A DNA stretch of 64,000 bases from Anaerolineaceae bacterium (GTDB taxonomy: Bacteria; Chloroflexota; Anaerolineae; Anaerolineales; Anaerolineaceae): contig JAFGLU010000118.1 in assembly GCA_016927865.1 (NCBI GenBank), forward strand, positions 24,634-88,633, in the 5' to 3' direction. Positions within the stretch are counted from its first letter, which is position 1, and every line of letters starts with the position of its first letter. Below the pieces are notes generated by a model. The model saw only the letters and a list, made by a program, of their open reading frames with translations, searched no databases and was not told the origin of the DNA. Of the stretch, positions 1-9,854 are shown in pieces. The translations under genes and the position numbers were made by a program.

Positions 1-1058
1 ATGGTCAGGCCGACGCCGAAGACCATGCCAACCTGCTTGTCGGTCTTGAGCAGCGAGATGAGGAAGATGCCCATGCTGGTGGCGACCAGGGCTGTGCCCA
101 GGATGGTCAAGGCCACCTCGGGCAGCGCGCCCCAGCGGATGTTGAAGATCAAGCGTCCGCAGACCAGCAAGACGATCATCTGCACCAGCACGGTCAGGCC
201 GGTGGCCAGGTACTTTCCGCCCAGCACGGTGGGGATGGTGACGGGGGTGGTGAACAGGCGCTGGAGGGTGCCATGCTCTTGTTCGGTCATGATGGTCTGG
301 GCCGAGGTGGCGCCGGTGTAGAATGCGTAGAACACGGTCATGCCGCCCATGATCAGACCCAACATGGCAGCCAGCGGGTCGGCGGTGGGGGCCTCGCCCT
401 CCGACGCGCGCAACGTCACCAGTTCAGCGGGGGCGCCGCTGGTATCGCCGATCAGGCGCATGGCCAGGGACTGCTGCTGGGCGGCGTCCGGGCTCAGGCC
501 GGCGGCTTCCATCTGTTTGACGATCACGCCCAAACCGAGCTTGGGGCCGGCTGCGCTGTCGATGGCGCGTTCCACCAGGGTGCGCACGATGCCGGGAGAG
601 AGGGTGAGGGTGGGGTCGTGGTACAACTCTACTTCCGCTACGGCTTGCGGCTCGATCATGGCGCGGGTGAAGTTGGCCGGAATGACCAGGGCAATACCCG
701 CTTCTTGCCGGTCCACGGCCGCGCGAGCCGACAGCGCGTCGCTGGCGAAGGTTACCTCGATCAACTCGGCCAATTGCGGCCCGCTCAACATGTGCGTCAG
801 GATGTCGCCCATATCTTGCAGATCCTCGGCGTTGTCCCCGTCCATCTGGAAGTAAGGGCTGCCTTCGTCCAGGTCGGCGACCACCACGCGGGTACGAGGC
901 AGGGTGAAGGCCGCGCCTTCACTGCCAACACTGCCGCCAAACATAAGGTAGAACATTCCGGTGACCAGGAGTGGCACGCCAAACATGAAGGCCAGCGCGA
1001 AGACGCTGCGGAAAGAGCGGGTCATATCTTTGAGGGTAATGGCAAGTAGTTTCATCAT
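1..1058 (-). CDS. ABC-2 type transporter permease, runs off the left window edge
   Basis: Minus-strand reading MMKLLAITLKDMTRSFRSVFALAFMFGVPLLVTGMFYLMFGG... open to position 1; ends with TM-like segments; directly downstream of the ABC ATPase gene. Confidence 0.85.
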   Translation of the reverse strand, partial: MMKLLAITLKDMTRSFRSVFALAFMFGVPLLVTGMFYLMFGGSVGSEGAAFTLPRTRVVVADLDEGSPYFQMDGDNAEDLQDMGDILTHMLSGPQLAELIEVTFASDALSARAAVDRQEAGIALVIPANFTRAMIEPQAVAEVELYHDPTLTLSPGIVRTLVERAIDSAAGPKLGLGVIVKQMEAAGLSPDAAQQQSLAMRLIGDTSGAPAELVTLRASEGEAPTADPLAAMLGLIMGGMTVFYAFYTGATSAQTIMTEQEHGTLQRLFTTPVTIPTVLGGKYLATGLTVLVQMIVLLVCGRLIFNIRWGALPEVALTILGTALVATSMGIFLISLLKTDKQVGMVFGVGLT

Positions 1059-1063
1059 TCCTC

Positions 1064-2011
1064 CTATCCGTCGCGCAGGGCGCGTCCGGTGAGGTGCAGG
1101 AAGACCGCTTCCAGGTTGGGCTCTTTGATGTCGATGCCGGTGATGCGCGCGTCGACGGTGGTAGCGGCTTCAAAGAGGTGCGGCAGAACGGCATTGCTAT
1201 CGTTGACCAGCACGCTTAGGTGTCCGTCCTCGGCATAGACCTGACTCACCCCGTCCACCTGCTGCCAGGCAGGCAGCACGGCGGGGTTCTCAGCGTTGAG
1301 GGTCAGGTCGATGCGAGTTTGCTGGCCTACCAGGCGGATGAGTTCCGCGTGCGTGCCGAGGGCGATGAGGTGGCCGTGATCCATGATGGCGATGTGATTG
1401 GACAGTTCTTCGGCTTCTTCCATGTAGTGGGTGGTGTAGAGCACGGTGGCGCCTTCGCGGTTGAGGGCGCGCACACCGTCCAGAATGCTGCGGCGAGACT
1501 GTGGGTCGATGCCCACGGTGGGCTCGTCCATGATGATAACCTGGGGATGGTGCAGCAGGGCGATGCCGATGTTCAGGCGGCGCTTCATGCCACCCGAGAA
1601 TTTGCCCGAGCGGCGGGCGGCGTGTTCGGTAAGGCCGATCAGCTCGAGGACTTCATCCACGCGTTGCTTGAGCATCCCGCCGCGCATGCCGTACATCTTG
1701 CCCCAAAAGGTCAGGTTCTCGCGTGCCGAAAGGTCTTCGTACAGGGCGATTTCCTGGGGAACCACGCCAATGGCGGCTTTGACCTGCTGAGCCGCGCTGC
1801 GGGTGGAATGGCCCATCACCAGCACCTCGCCCGAGTCCGGCTGCAGGAGGCAGCTAATCATCGAGATGGTGGTGGTTTTGCCGGCCCCGTTGGGACCCAA
1901 AAGGCTGAAGATTTCGCCTTGCTGAACCTTGAAGTCGATCCCGTCCACGGCTTTGACCGGGCCGAAATACTTTTTCAAGTCGCGAACTTCGATGGATGTG
2001 TTGGTTGTCAT
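1064..2011 (-). CDS. ABC transporter ATP-binding protein (DrrA/CcmA-like multidrug family)
   Basis: Walker A GPNGAGKTTT, signature FSGGMKRRL, Walker B IIMDEPTVGID; start at MTTNTSIEVRDLKKYFG preceded by a GGAG-type RBS. Confidence 0.92.
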   Translation of the reverse strand: MTTNTSIEVRDLKKYFGPVKAVDGIDFKVQQGEIFSLLGPNGAGKTTTISMISCLLQPDSGEVLVMGHSTRSAAQQVKAAIGVVPQEIALYEDLSARENLTFWGKMYGMRGGMLKQRVDEVLELIGLTEHAARRSGKFSGGMKRRLNIGIALLHHPQVIIMDEPTVGIDPQSRRSILDGVRALNREGATVLYTTHYMEEAEELSNHIAIMDHGHLIALGTHAELIRLVGQQTRIDLTLNAENPAVLPAWQQVDGVSQVYAEDGHLSVLVNDSNAVLPHLFEAATTVDARITGIDIKEPNLEAVFLHLTGRALRDG

Positions 2012-2189
2012 AAACTCCTCCAAAAGATGGCAGTCATTTGCCATAGATTTCAACAATTTGGGTGTTGCAGTCAAATCATAGCGCCTTGTTGAAAGGTTGA
2101 CATCGGCCATGTGGGTAGGAGAGTATGGTCAAGCGGACAGTGTCCGTTTGGACAATGGTGTACTGGCCGATTCTGGGTAAAATGGAGCT

Positions 2190-3449
2190 ATGAAATCCAT
2201 ACTTAATACCATTCAGAGCTGGTTCCCGTCGCCTTCAGCGGTAGACAAAGAAGAGGTTCGCCAGGTGCGGCCTTTTTTCTGGCTGGTGGTCATTGGGTTG
2301 ATATTTGTCTACACCTTTTCCCTGCGCGGAGACCCCGGTTTGCGCGAGCCAGCCCGGCTGATTCCCTTTACTGCGTTAATTCTGGTACATGGTGTTATCC
2401 ACTGGAACATGCTGCGTTTTGCGAAGACCCGTCCTGCAACCATTGTCTACCTCATTGTGCAAGGCGCGTTAGGGATGGCGATCATTGTCATTGGCAATAA
2501 TATCGGCCTGACCTATGGAATCTTTATGAGCCTGATTGGCGAAGTGTTGGGCCTGCTAGGGTTGACGCCCTTTGGCCTGGCTTCGGCGGCCTATTTCATT
2601 CTCCTCTCGGGGATCGGTTTCCTGCTGACCAGTGAGATGGATCAATTTTGGATTTGGGCCGCGACGGCTTTGGGCATCCTGCCGGTGGTGGTGATCTACG
2701 TGTGGATGCTGAGGCGGCAGATGGATGCGCGTGAAAAGGCCCAGACACTGCTGGCCGAATTGGAAACCGCTCACCGCCAGTTGAGCGAGTACGCTGTGCA
2801 GGTGGAAGACCTGACCCTGGCGGCTGAGCGGCGGCGCATGGCCCGCGAGCTGCACGACACCCTCTCGCAGGGGCTGGCCGGGTTGATCTTGCAAATTGAG
2901 GCCGCGGGCGCGCACCTGGACAATCAAAATACAGACAAAGCCCAGGCGGTGCTGCGGCAAGCCCTGACCCGCGCCCGCGAGACGCTGGCCGATGCGCGCC
3001 GCGCCATCGGCGACCTGCGCGAGATTCCTGGAGTCGACCCCGACCTGGTCACCGCGCTCGAAGAGGAGATCGAGCGCTTTCAAGGACTGACCGGCATCTC
3101 CTGCCAGGCCGACCTGGACGTGCGCTGCGAGGTTCCTGAGGCGCTGCGCGAGACCGTGGCGCGGGTTGCGGCAGAGGGCTTGTTCAACATTGCCATGCAC
3201 GCCCAGGCCAGTCAAGCTTCCCTGAAGTTGTCCTGCGGCGGGGAAGAACTATTCCTGTCATTGCGGGACGACGGCATTGGATTTGACCCGGGCAGCGCCG
3301 TGGGGGCCAGCGGCCATTACGGGCTGCTGGGGCTGCGCGAACGCTGCCGGTTGGCTGGGGGCACGCTGGAAATTTCCAGCCGCCCAGGAGAGGGGTCGCA
3401 ATTGACGGTCCGCCTGCCGCTGAACTTCAGCGCGGGGGAGGCAGCGTGA
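2190..3449 (+). CDS. NarL-type sensor histidine kinase (HisKA_3 + HATPase)
   Basis: N-terminal TM helices; RRRMARELHDTLSQGLAGLILQIEAA H-box; DDGIGFDPG and GHYGLLGLRER ATPase motifs. Confidence 0.93.
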   Translation: MKSILNTIQSWFPSPSAVDKEEVRQVRPFFWLVVIGLIFVYTFSLRGDPGLREPARLIPFTALILVHGVIHWNMLRFAKTRPATIVYLIVQGALGMAIIVIGNNIGLTYGIFMSLIGEVLGLLGLTPFGLASAAYFILLSGIGFLLTSEMDQFWIWAATALGILPVVVIYVWMLRRQMDAREKAQTLLAELETAHRQLSEYAVQVEDLTLAAERRRMARELHDTLSQGLAGLILQIEAAGAHLDNQNTDKAQAVLRQALTRARETLADARRAIGDLREIPGVDPDLVTALEEEIERFQGLTGISCQADLDVRCEVPEALRETVARVAAEGLFNIAMHAQASQASLKLSCGGEELFLSLRDDGIGFDPGSAVGASGHYGLLGLRERCRLAGGTLEISSRPGEGSQLTVRLPLNFSAGEAA

Positions 3450-4081
3450 GCGGCCCGTTGCGTATCTTGATCGCCGACGACCACCTGATTGTGCGCGAGG
3501 GCTTACGCATGATCCTGGAAACGGCGGATGATTTTCAACTGGTGGGCGAGGCTGCCGACGGGGCCGAGGCCCTGCGCCTGTGCGCCGAACTGCACCCAGA
3601 TGTGGTGCTGATGGACCTGCGCATGCCCAATATGGACGGGCTAACCGCCATTGGACGCTTGAGTCGCGAGCAGCCCGAGGTGGCCGTGGTCATTTTGACC
3701 ACCTTCAACGAGGATGATTTGATGCGCCGCGGTTTGAAGGCCGGGGCGCGCGGCTATTTGCTGAAGGACACTGACCGGCGCACCCTGTTTGACAGTATCC
3801 GCGCCGCGGGCAGGGGCGAAACTCTGCTCAAGCCGGAGGTGTTGGCACGTTTGCTGGCGACTCCTGCGCCTGTCGCTTCCGGCGGGTTGGACCTGACCGA
3901 GCGCGAGATGGAAGTCCTGCGAGCCGTGGCGCAGGGCGAGCGCAGCAAGGAAATTGCCTTCCGCCTGGGAATCACCGAGCGTACCGTCAAAGCGCACCTG
4001 GCGGGGATATACAATAAGCTGGGCGTCGATTCGCGGGCCGCGGCCATCGCCGTGGCGGCGCAAAAAGGATTGTTGAGCTAG
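3446..4081 (+). CDS. LuxR/NarL family response regulator
   Basis: [14 protein letters not shown] receiver, [12 protein letters not shown]-terminal [36 protein letters not shown]; overlaps the kinase stop codon. Confidence 0.95.
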   Translation: MSGPLRILIADDHLIVREGLRMILETADDFQLVGEAADGAEALRLCAELHPDVVLMDLRMPNMDGLTAIGRLSREQPEVAVVILTTFNEDDLMRRGLKAGARGYLLKDTDRRTLFDSIRAAGRGETLLKPEVLARLLATPAPVASGGLDLTEREMEVLRAVAQGERSKEIAFRLGITERTVKAHLAGIYNKLGVDSRAAAIAVAAQKGLLS

Positions 4082-5070
4082 TTTTCTCCCTTTTGCTCGT
4101 AGACGGCTTCGCGCAGGCCTTTGATGTAGCCAATGGCAAACAAGCGGCCCACCGATGAGTAGGAGGGGTTGTCGTTGCTGTCGCCTTCCATGGTAGGAAC
4201 ATGGTCGGGTCGCAGGACGCCCTCGAAGCCGATATCCTTATAGGCACGCATGGCGGCCAGCATGTCGGTTTTACCTTCGTCATGGAAGGTCTCGACGAAC
4301 TTCTCCGGCGTGCCGCGCACGTCACGGAAGTGGGCGAAGAAGATTTTGCCTTGCTTGCCAAAGTGGCGGATAACGCCAGGCAGGTCGTCGGTCATCAGGG
4401 TGAAGTTGCCCTGGCAGAAGGCAATGCCGTTGACCGGGCTGGGGTAGAGGTCCAGCAGGCGCTGGTAGTTGTCGATGCTGCACATAATGCGCGCCAGCCC
4501 GCGGATGGGGGAGAGGGGCGGGTCGTCGGGGTGCATGGCCAGTTGCACCCCGGCCTGTTCGGCCTCGGGCACCACGATCTTGAGGAAGGCTTCCAGGTTG
4601 GCCCACAGCACATCCTCGCCCACCTCGCCGTACTCGGTGAGCGGGGCGTTTTTCATTAACTCGTGGTCGTAAGCGGTGGCCAGTGCGCCGCCGCGGGCGG
4701 GGGCTGTGGTGGAAGTGCGCATCCAGTTCATCACCGGCATCCATTCGTAGCACCACACCGGCACGCCCAGCTTGCCCAGGTTGCGGATGAGGGTAATGAC
4801 CCATTCGATCTCTTCGTCTTTTCCGGGCAGCCCCAGTTTGATCTTGTTCATCGGCGGGCGCGATTCGAGCACGGCAAATTTGAACCCGGCATCCTCGTAG
4901 GCGGTTTTGATGCGTAGGAGGGACATGTAACTCCAGGGCAGCTCGTCTTTGGAGACGTTGAATCCGCGGCGCATGTCCATACCGCCAACCACATACTCGA
5001 TGCCACACTGCTTGACCATTTTCCACAGCGGGCTGGGGTGGGGCGAAAGCACTTCAGCGATCTTGATCAT
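4078..5070 (-). CDS. uxuA: Mannonate dehydratase (UxuA family)
   Basis: [30 protein letters not shown]...[56 protein letters not shown] upstream. Confidence 0.88.
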   Translation of the reverse strand: MIKIAEVLSPHPSPLWKMVKQCGIEYVVGGMDMRRGFNVSKDELPWSYMSLLRIKTAYEDAGFKFAVLESRPPMNKIKLGLPGKDEEIEWVITLIRNLGKLGVPVWCYEWMPVMNWMRTSTTAPARGGALATAYDHELMKNAPLTEYGEVGEDVLWANLEAFLKIVVPEAEQAGVQLAMHPDDPPLSPIRGLARIMCSIDNYQRLLDLYPSPVNGIAFCQGNFTLMTDDLPGVIRHFGKQGKIFFAHFRDVRGTPEKFVETFHDEGKTDMLAAMRAYKDIGFEGVLRPDHVPTMEGDSNDNPSYSSVGRLFAIGYIKGLREAVYEQKGEN

Positions 5071-5478
5071 TGGGTCACCTCGGGGAGCAGAGTAGGGGGA
5101 ACAGATAAATATATTATACCGTTTCCCGTGTTCGTCTGAAGACCAGGCACTCATTTGTGGTAGAGGCAGGTCTTTAACGCAGGCTGCGCCATCTGGTTGC
5201 ACGATTTATCGGCGGGCAAGGCGACTGGGCATTCGCGCAAGACCTGCCTTATTTGCACGACCCGGCGGGTCTGCCGGGTGGGCAAACAACCCCTGCCCGC
5301 CAGGACATTTTCCACCCATCCCCGCCTGGCCTGACTTAAAGACCCGCTGCTACGCAGAGAGTTTACCCAAATTCGGTGAGTAGATACGAGGTTTTGGAAT
5401 AAAAACCCGTGATGCGTTTACCTTGGCATAGGGTGCAAATTTGGGCGCCGTCGATTCAATTTGTGCTACAATTTTTTT

Positions 5479-6654
5479 ATGCCTGAGATCGTGTTTTCTG
5501 TGTTTGTGAACCGCGAGCAACCCACGGATGATCTGCTGAACCTGATCAAACCTGTTCAGCCTGGCATTCGGATTCACCCGGTGCTGTGGGGTCAGGAATG
5601 GACCTGGCTGACCAACATGACCGTGCAGCGCCAGGGAGCAGACATCTCGCAGATCGGCTCATCCACCGTCAGCGCCCTGGCGGCGATGAACGTGGTGCGG
5701 CCTTTCTCCGACCGAGAGTTGTCCTACATTGGCGGGCAAAACATCTTTGCGCCGGTAGCCTGGCAGAGTGCTTACCGGGTGAGCAGCAGCCAGGTGGTGG
5801 GGCTGCCCTGGCTGGCCGATTCGCGGGCGGTGTTTTATTGGCGCGACATGCTTAAAAAGGCCGGGGTGGATGAAGACCGGGCTTTCCTCAACCCTGAAGT
5901 GATGGAAGAAACGCTTGAGCGCCTGCAATTCAGCGGAGTCACTGCGCCCTGGACCATTCCAACCAGTATTGGCGTGGCGGTGCTGCAGTTGGCGGTCACG
6001 TGGGTGTGGAGCAACGGTGGCGAGTTCATCGACCCGGGCGGGCGCCGGACGTTGTTCACCGAACCGCGGGCGTTGGAAGGCCTCAAGCGCTTTTTCCGGC
6101 TGTACCGCTTCTTGTCTCAGGGAGAATTGCATGATGACGAAGCCAGCGCCGGGCTTTTCGCTTCGCGCCAGGCGGCCGTGACCATGGGCAGCCCCTTCCT
6201 GGGCACGCGCATCTATCAGTTGGTTCCGCCCGACCAACACGCCAACATTGGCATCGCCCTGCCGCCTGGACCTTCTTTTGTGGGTGGGTCCAGTCTCATC
6301 ATCTGGAAACACTGTCACCACGAGCACGAGGCGGTGGAAGTGGTGCGCTTTTTGCTCGGTGCGCAGGCCCAACGCGAATATTGCCAGCGGACGGGCTATC
6401 TGCCGGTACGCAAGGATGTGCTGGTTGAGCCGCCATTCTCCACCGACCGGCGCTTTCGCGTCTTTGCCCTGGCGCTTTCGACAGGCAAGCCTTTCTCGGT
6501 GGTCAAATCTGCGGGGCTACTTGAAAGCCGCATGAACGCCACCCTGACGAAGACCTTTCAGGAGATCATCAGCGGGCAGGAGATTGATGCCTGTGTGACC
6601 AACAATCTCGAACAGTTGGCCCACCGCCTGGATGTGACCCTGGGATTGTATTAG
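5479..6654 (+). CDS. Sugar-ABC extracellular solute-binding-like protein without an evident signal peptide
   Basis: SBP family 1-like composition (VVGLPWLADSRAVFYWRDMLKKAGVD, NGGEFIDPGGRR, AAVTMGSPF, GGSSLIIWKH); N-terminus MPEIVFSVFVNREQPTDDLLN. Confidence 0.7.
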   Translation: MPEIVFSVFVNREQPTDDLLNLIKPVQPGIRIHPVLWGQEWTWLTNMTVQRQGADISQIGSSTVSALAAMNVVRPFSDRELSYIGGQNIFAPVAWQSAYRVSSSQVVGLPWLADSRAVFYWRDMLKKAGVDEDRAFLNPEVMEETLERLQFSGVTAPWTIPTSIGVAVLQLAVTWVWSNGGEFIDPGGRRTLFTEPRALEGLKRFFRLYRFLSQGELHDDEASAGLFASRQAAVTMGSPFLGTRIYQLVPPDQHANIGIALPPGPSFVGGSSLIIWKHCHHEHEAVEVVRFLLGAQAQREYCQRTGYLPVRKDVLVEPPFSTDRRFRVFALALSTGKPFSVVKSAGLLESRMNATLTKTFQEIISGQEIDACVTNNLEQLAHRLDVTLGLY

Positions 6655-6679
6655 AGAAAAAGAGACCCGAATCTGAATT

Positions 6680-7681
6680 TCACCGCCGGATGAAGGGCAG
6701 GTAGGCTTGCGGCGGGCCGTCGAGCAAGATGCTTTGACGCCAAGAATATTCCTGGAGCGCATTTGCCCGGTATGTTTCCAGAATGAGCCATTCCGGGTAA
6801 ATTTTTACCCGTAAAAAGGTGCTAGCTGCGCGCAAATCGCCCAAACCACGGGCGTGCCCGGCATCAATTTGCCAGACGTCTTGAATTGAAACCGCGCTGA
6901 ATGTATGCGTATGGCCGGTTAAATAGGTCGTGACCCCTCTCTCATGCAGCAAACTCCAAAACCGGTCGCGATGATCGGGGTATTGGTCCAGACTGTTACC
7001 TAGATGGTTGATGAAGCCGTTGTCGAGGTCTGGCTGAGGGAAAGCGGGCTCATGGCCAATGACAAAGATATAAGGCTGGGTTGTGGCTGCCAGGTCTTGA
7101 GCCAGCCAATCGTAGAGAATGTTGGTGATGTCACCGTCGGTGACATCCGGGCCGGCGGAGTCGCAGTACACGTTCAAGACAGCGAAATGGGCCGGGGGCC
7201 GATCGAACGAGTAGGTGGTGGCGGGACAGGGGGCTGGGCCGGGATTCACTGATCCAAGCGGGTAGGCCTGCAGCCAGGCCAGATTGGCGCCCGAAGTTGT
7301 TTCATTGCCCTGCCCGGGCAGCTCGTGGTTCCCGATGACCGGATACCAGGGAAAATCCGCGCCCAGCGTTTGGTCGATAGTCCAGTCCACGCCGGTGGTA
7401 GGATCCAGGTCGCCGGGTACGATCATGAAATCCGCGCCGCCGGCTGCTTGCAGGGCTTGCAAGGCTCCGCGATAGTACAACGCTGAATCATATAACCCTT
7501 CCCCGGCGAAGTTGCGCATATCCGCGGTGATGGCGAAAGTGTACAACGGGGGAAGGGTCTCTGCCGGTAAGGCGGGCGCAGGTGTTCCGACCATCGGCGA
7601 GGATGCGGTTTGTAAGGATAGAATCACCAGGCACATCGCGCCGATGCGGAGGATGCGGTTTTGGAGATGGTGTAAAGACAT
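6680..7681 (-). CDS. Secreted calcineurin-like metallophosphoesterase
   Basis: Signal peptide-like N-terminus; PGDLDP, VIGNHELPG, VIGHEPAF, LTGHTHTFS motifs. Confidence 0.88.
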   Translation of the reverse strand: MSLHHLQNRILRIGAMCLVILSLQTASSPMVGTPAPALPAETLPPLYTFAITADMRNFAGEGLYDSALYYRGALQALQAAGGADFMIVPGDLDPTTGVDWTIDQTLGADFPWYPVIGNHELPGQGNETTSGANLAWLQAYPLGSVNPGPAPCPATTYSFDRPPAHFAVLNVYCDSAGPDVTDGDITNILYDWLAQDLAATTQPYIFVIGHEPAFPQPDLDNGFINHLGNSLDQYPDHRDRFWSLLHERGVTTYLTGHTHTFSAVSIQDVWQIDAGHARGLGDLRAASTFLRVKIYPEWLILETYRANALQEYSWRQSILLDGPPQAYLPFIRR

Positions 7682-7771
7682 ATTTTGATTTTAACGTGGG
7701 TTTGCGTCTTTTTCACCTCTTGGTGAGGTGATATACAGAAAGTCAAGAACGGATATGTTAAAATCGAGGGC

Positions 7772-8644
7772 ATGGAAGCAGACCCTCCGCGCCCTTCTTT
7801 AGCCCGCCGCCTGGGTTGGAACCGCACCAGCTATGTGCTGATGAGCGGCTTTATCCTGCTGCTGGGGGTAATCGCCTATGTGTGGTGGCCGCTGGTCACG
7901 GAATACCTGGCCACCTACAACCCGGCCTATCCCTGGTGGATGCAGGTGGATTGGCTGCTGCTGGGCATCTTTGCAGCCATGTCTCTTCTGCTCATGGCAG
8001 GGGCTGATGTGCGTCTGGACCTGCCAATCGTGGTGGTGGGATTGGTGGGCGGGCTGGTGATTGAAGCCTGGGGAACCCAAACCTTGTTATGGACCTACTA
8101 CACCAACGAGCGCCCGCCGCTGTGGATCATCCCGGCCTGGCCGATTGCCAGCCTGGCTATCGACCGGCTGTACCGCATGCTGGCAAAGAGGTCCCAGGTC
8201 ATTCCTCAGCGCTGGATGGATGGACTGTATTGGGGAATTTTTGGAATCTTTGCTGTGTTGATGGTGGTTTTTATTTGGCCCACCCGCCACCTTTCACTGA
8301 CCTGGATGGCGGCTGGGCTGTGCGCATTCCTTATCTTCACGCCGGTAGACCGGCGCGCCATGCTCCTGGAATTCGCCGCGGGCAGCGCCCTGGGGTACTT
8401 TTTGGAGTACTGGGGCACTACCCGCGAATGTTGGACGTACTATACGTTGCAGACGCCGCCTTTGTTTGCGGTGCTGGCGCACGGCATGGCGGCGGTGGCT
8501 TTCTGGCGCGCGGTGCGAGCTTTGCGCTTTGTGCTTAGCCCTGTTTGGCGCCGCATTCAGGACAGAATTTGGCTCCGTTGGTCTGCGCGCCGCAGCTTGA
8601 ACACACTCCAGCGGGCTTCGTCTCCATCTTCGTCCCGCAATTAG
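7772..8644 (+). CDS. Integral membrane protein with an internal repeat
   Basis: Multiple hydrophobic segments; repeated EaWGTqtllWTYYTneRPPL / EYWGTtreCWTYYTlqtPPL motif. Confidence 0.7.
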   Translation: MEADPPRPSLARRLGWNRTSYVLMSGFILLLGVIAYVWWPLVTEYLATYNPAYPWWMQVDWLLLGIFAAMSLLLMAGADVRLDLPIVVVGLVGGLVIEAWGTQTLLWTYYTNERPPLWIIPAWPIASLAIDRLYRMLAKRSQVIPQRWMDGLYWGIFGIFAVLMVVFIWPTRHLSLTWMAAGLCAFLIFTPVDRRAMLLEFAAGSALGYFLEYWGTTRECWTYYTLQTPPLFAVLAHGMAAVAFWRAVRALRFVLSPVWRRIQDRIWLRWSARRSLNTLQRASSPSSSRN

Positions 8645-9302
8645 GGCAGAATTTGGCGCCCTTGGTGTCGGTGCCACAATTGGGGCAGGTGGCAGCCACA
8701 GGCTGGATCATCTGCGTGCCGCATTCCGGGCAGAACTTGGTGCCGGCGGCGGCCAGAGTGCCGTCGTTGGGGCAGCGAGCCATCTGAGTAGCGGCCTGCT
8801 GGGCAGCCTGGCCTACCTGCTTGACGGAATCGCCTACTTGTTTGAAGGTATCGCCCAGACCGAAGGCGCTGGCCAGCCCCTTGAGGGCGGCCCCGGCCTG
8901 CTCGCCACGCGCCTCTGAAATCTCATTGGTGCGCGGGCTGTCATCATTGCAGGTATCCGACTGGGTGTCGAAATCGGTCAGACAGCAGATGCGGCTGCAA
9001 ACGGGGCATTCACGGAAGCGGTCCTTGACCTGGTTCCAGTGCGAATTGAGCTGGTCAGCGGTGAGGGTGGTGACGTAGCGAGGATCCTCGCCGGTCACGC
9101 TGCGGGCCAGCTCGCCACCGAACAGCGGCACCTTGCGCAGCAGTTTGCTGGCAGCCTGGCGGCCAATGTCCTGCACCACGGCGCCTTTCACATCCGGCTG
9201 AGTGCGGTATTCGCGCCCGCAGATCTCGCAGTAAAAAATGGCATAAGGGCCCATTCCGTCGTTGCGCACGTCGTAATTGGGCATTCGGCTGGGTAGTGGC
9301 AT
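8535..9302 (-). CDS. Protein with C-terminal zinc-ribbon array
   Basis: Repeated GTKFCPECG, CPNCGTDTKGAKFCPNCGTKM, CSSCGAQTNGAKFCPECG; N-terminal FYCEICGREYRT and CPVCSRICCLTD. Confidence 0.8.
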   Translation of the reverse strand: MPLPSRMPNYDVRNDGMGPYAIFYCEICGREYRTQPDVKGAVVQDIGRQAASKLLRKVPLFGGELARSVTGEDPRYVTTLTADQLNSHWNQVKDRFRECPVCSRICCLTDFDTQSDTCNDDSPRTNEISEARGEQAGAALKGLASAFGLGDTFKQVGDSVKQVGQAAQQAATQMARCPNDGTLAAAGTKFCPECGTQMIQPVAATCPNCGTDTKGAKFCPNCGTKMETKPAGVCSSCGAQTNGAKFCPECGAKQG

Positions 9303-9486
9303 GTTAATTCTCCCTGAATGAGTGGTGGTGATATAAACGGAGTTTCTGATCGACTTCATCCATGATTATATACTATTTGAAAAGAGGTCACGACTCCAAT
9401 AGTGGGGAAAGCCAAGTTTCTAGGGTAAGCGCATCATGTGTCGGGCATTTGTCAAATTTGACAAAAAAAGCATATCAAGGCATGTC

Positions 9487-9526
9487 GTCGCGAGCTTTCC
9501 GATGCTTTGTGAGGAAAGCTCGCGAC
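9487..9526. repeat. 14-bp perfect inverted repeat
   Basis: GTCGCGAGCTTTCC (9487-9500) and GGAAAGCTCGCGAC (9513-9526). Confidence 0.9.
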
Positions 9527-9679
9527 CTCCAAGTGTGCTTACCAGCCGAATCGGAGGTTGCTTCGCCAGCAAAGCCTGGCTCGCAACGACACATTCGAAA
9601 TGATTGTAGAACAAATACTCTTAATTCGTTTACCCTAATCAAGTTTCTTCTACCTCTGGCTGAGTGTTTATGAATCCGG

Positions 9680-9812
9680 TATAATCAATTCGTTGGCGGC
9701 GCCGGGTCGGGTTGGAGGCCTGGTTGTCAAAGACAGGGCGAGCCGGCGCCCTCACGTATCGATATGGCGGACCTTTGCGCGAGCGCAAACGGGTCTGCCT
9801 GTTGTGTTTTTT
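9680..9812 (+). ncRNA. Candidate small RNA or structured leader upstream of mutS2
   Basis: TATAAT at 9680-9685; hairpin GGCGCCGG(9698)...CCGGCGCC(9750); second hairpin GGCGGACC-TTTGCGC-GA-GCGCAAA-C-GGTCTGCC (9766-9799); T6 tract 9807-9812. Confidence 0.35.
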
Positions 9813-9854
9813 AGGACTGAACTGCGCGGCTGCGCCGACAGCCGATGATGTGGG

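Noticed and set aside
1220-2092. 290-aa plus-strand ORF opposite the ABC ATPase
   Set aside because: Antisense shadow ORF; the minus strand has complete Walker A/B and signature motifs.
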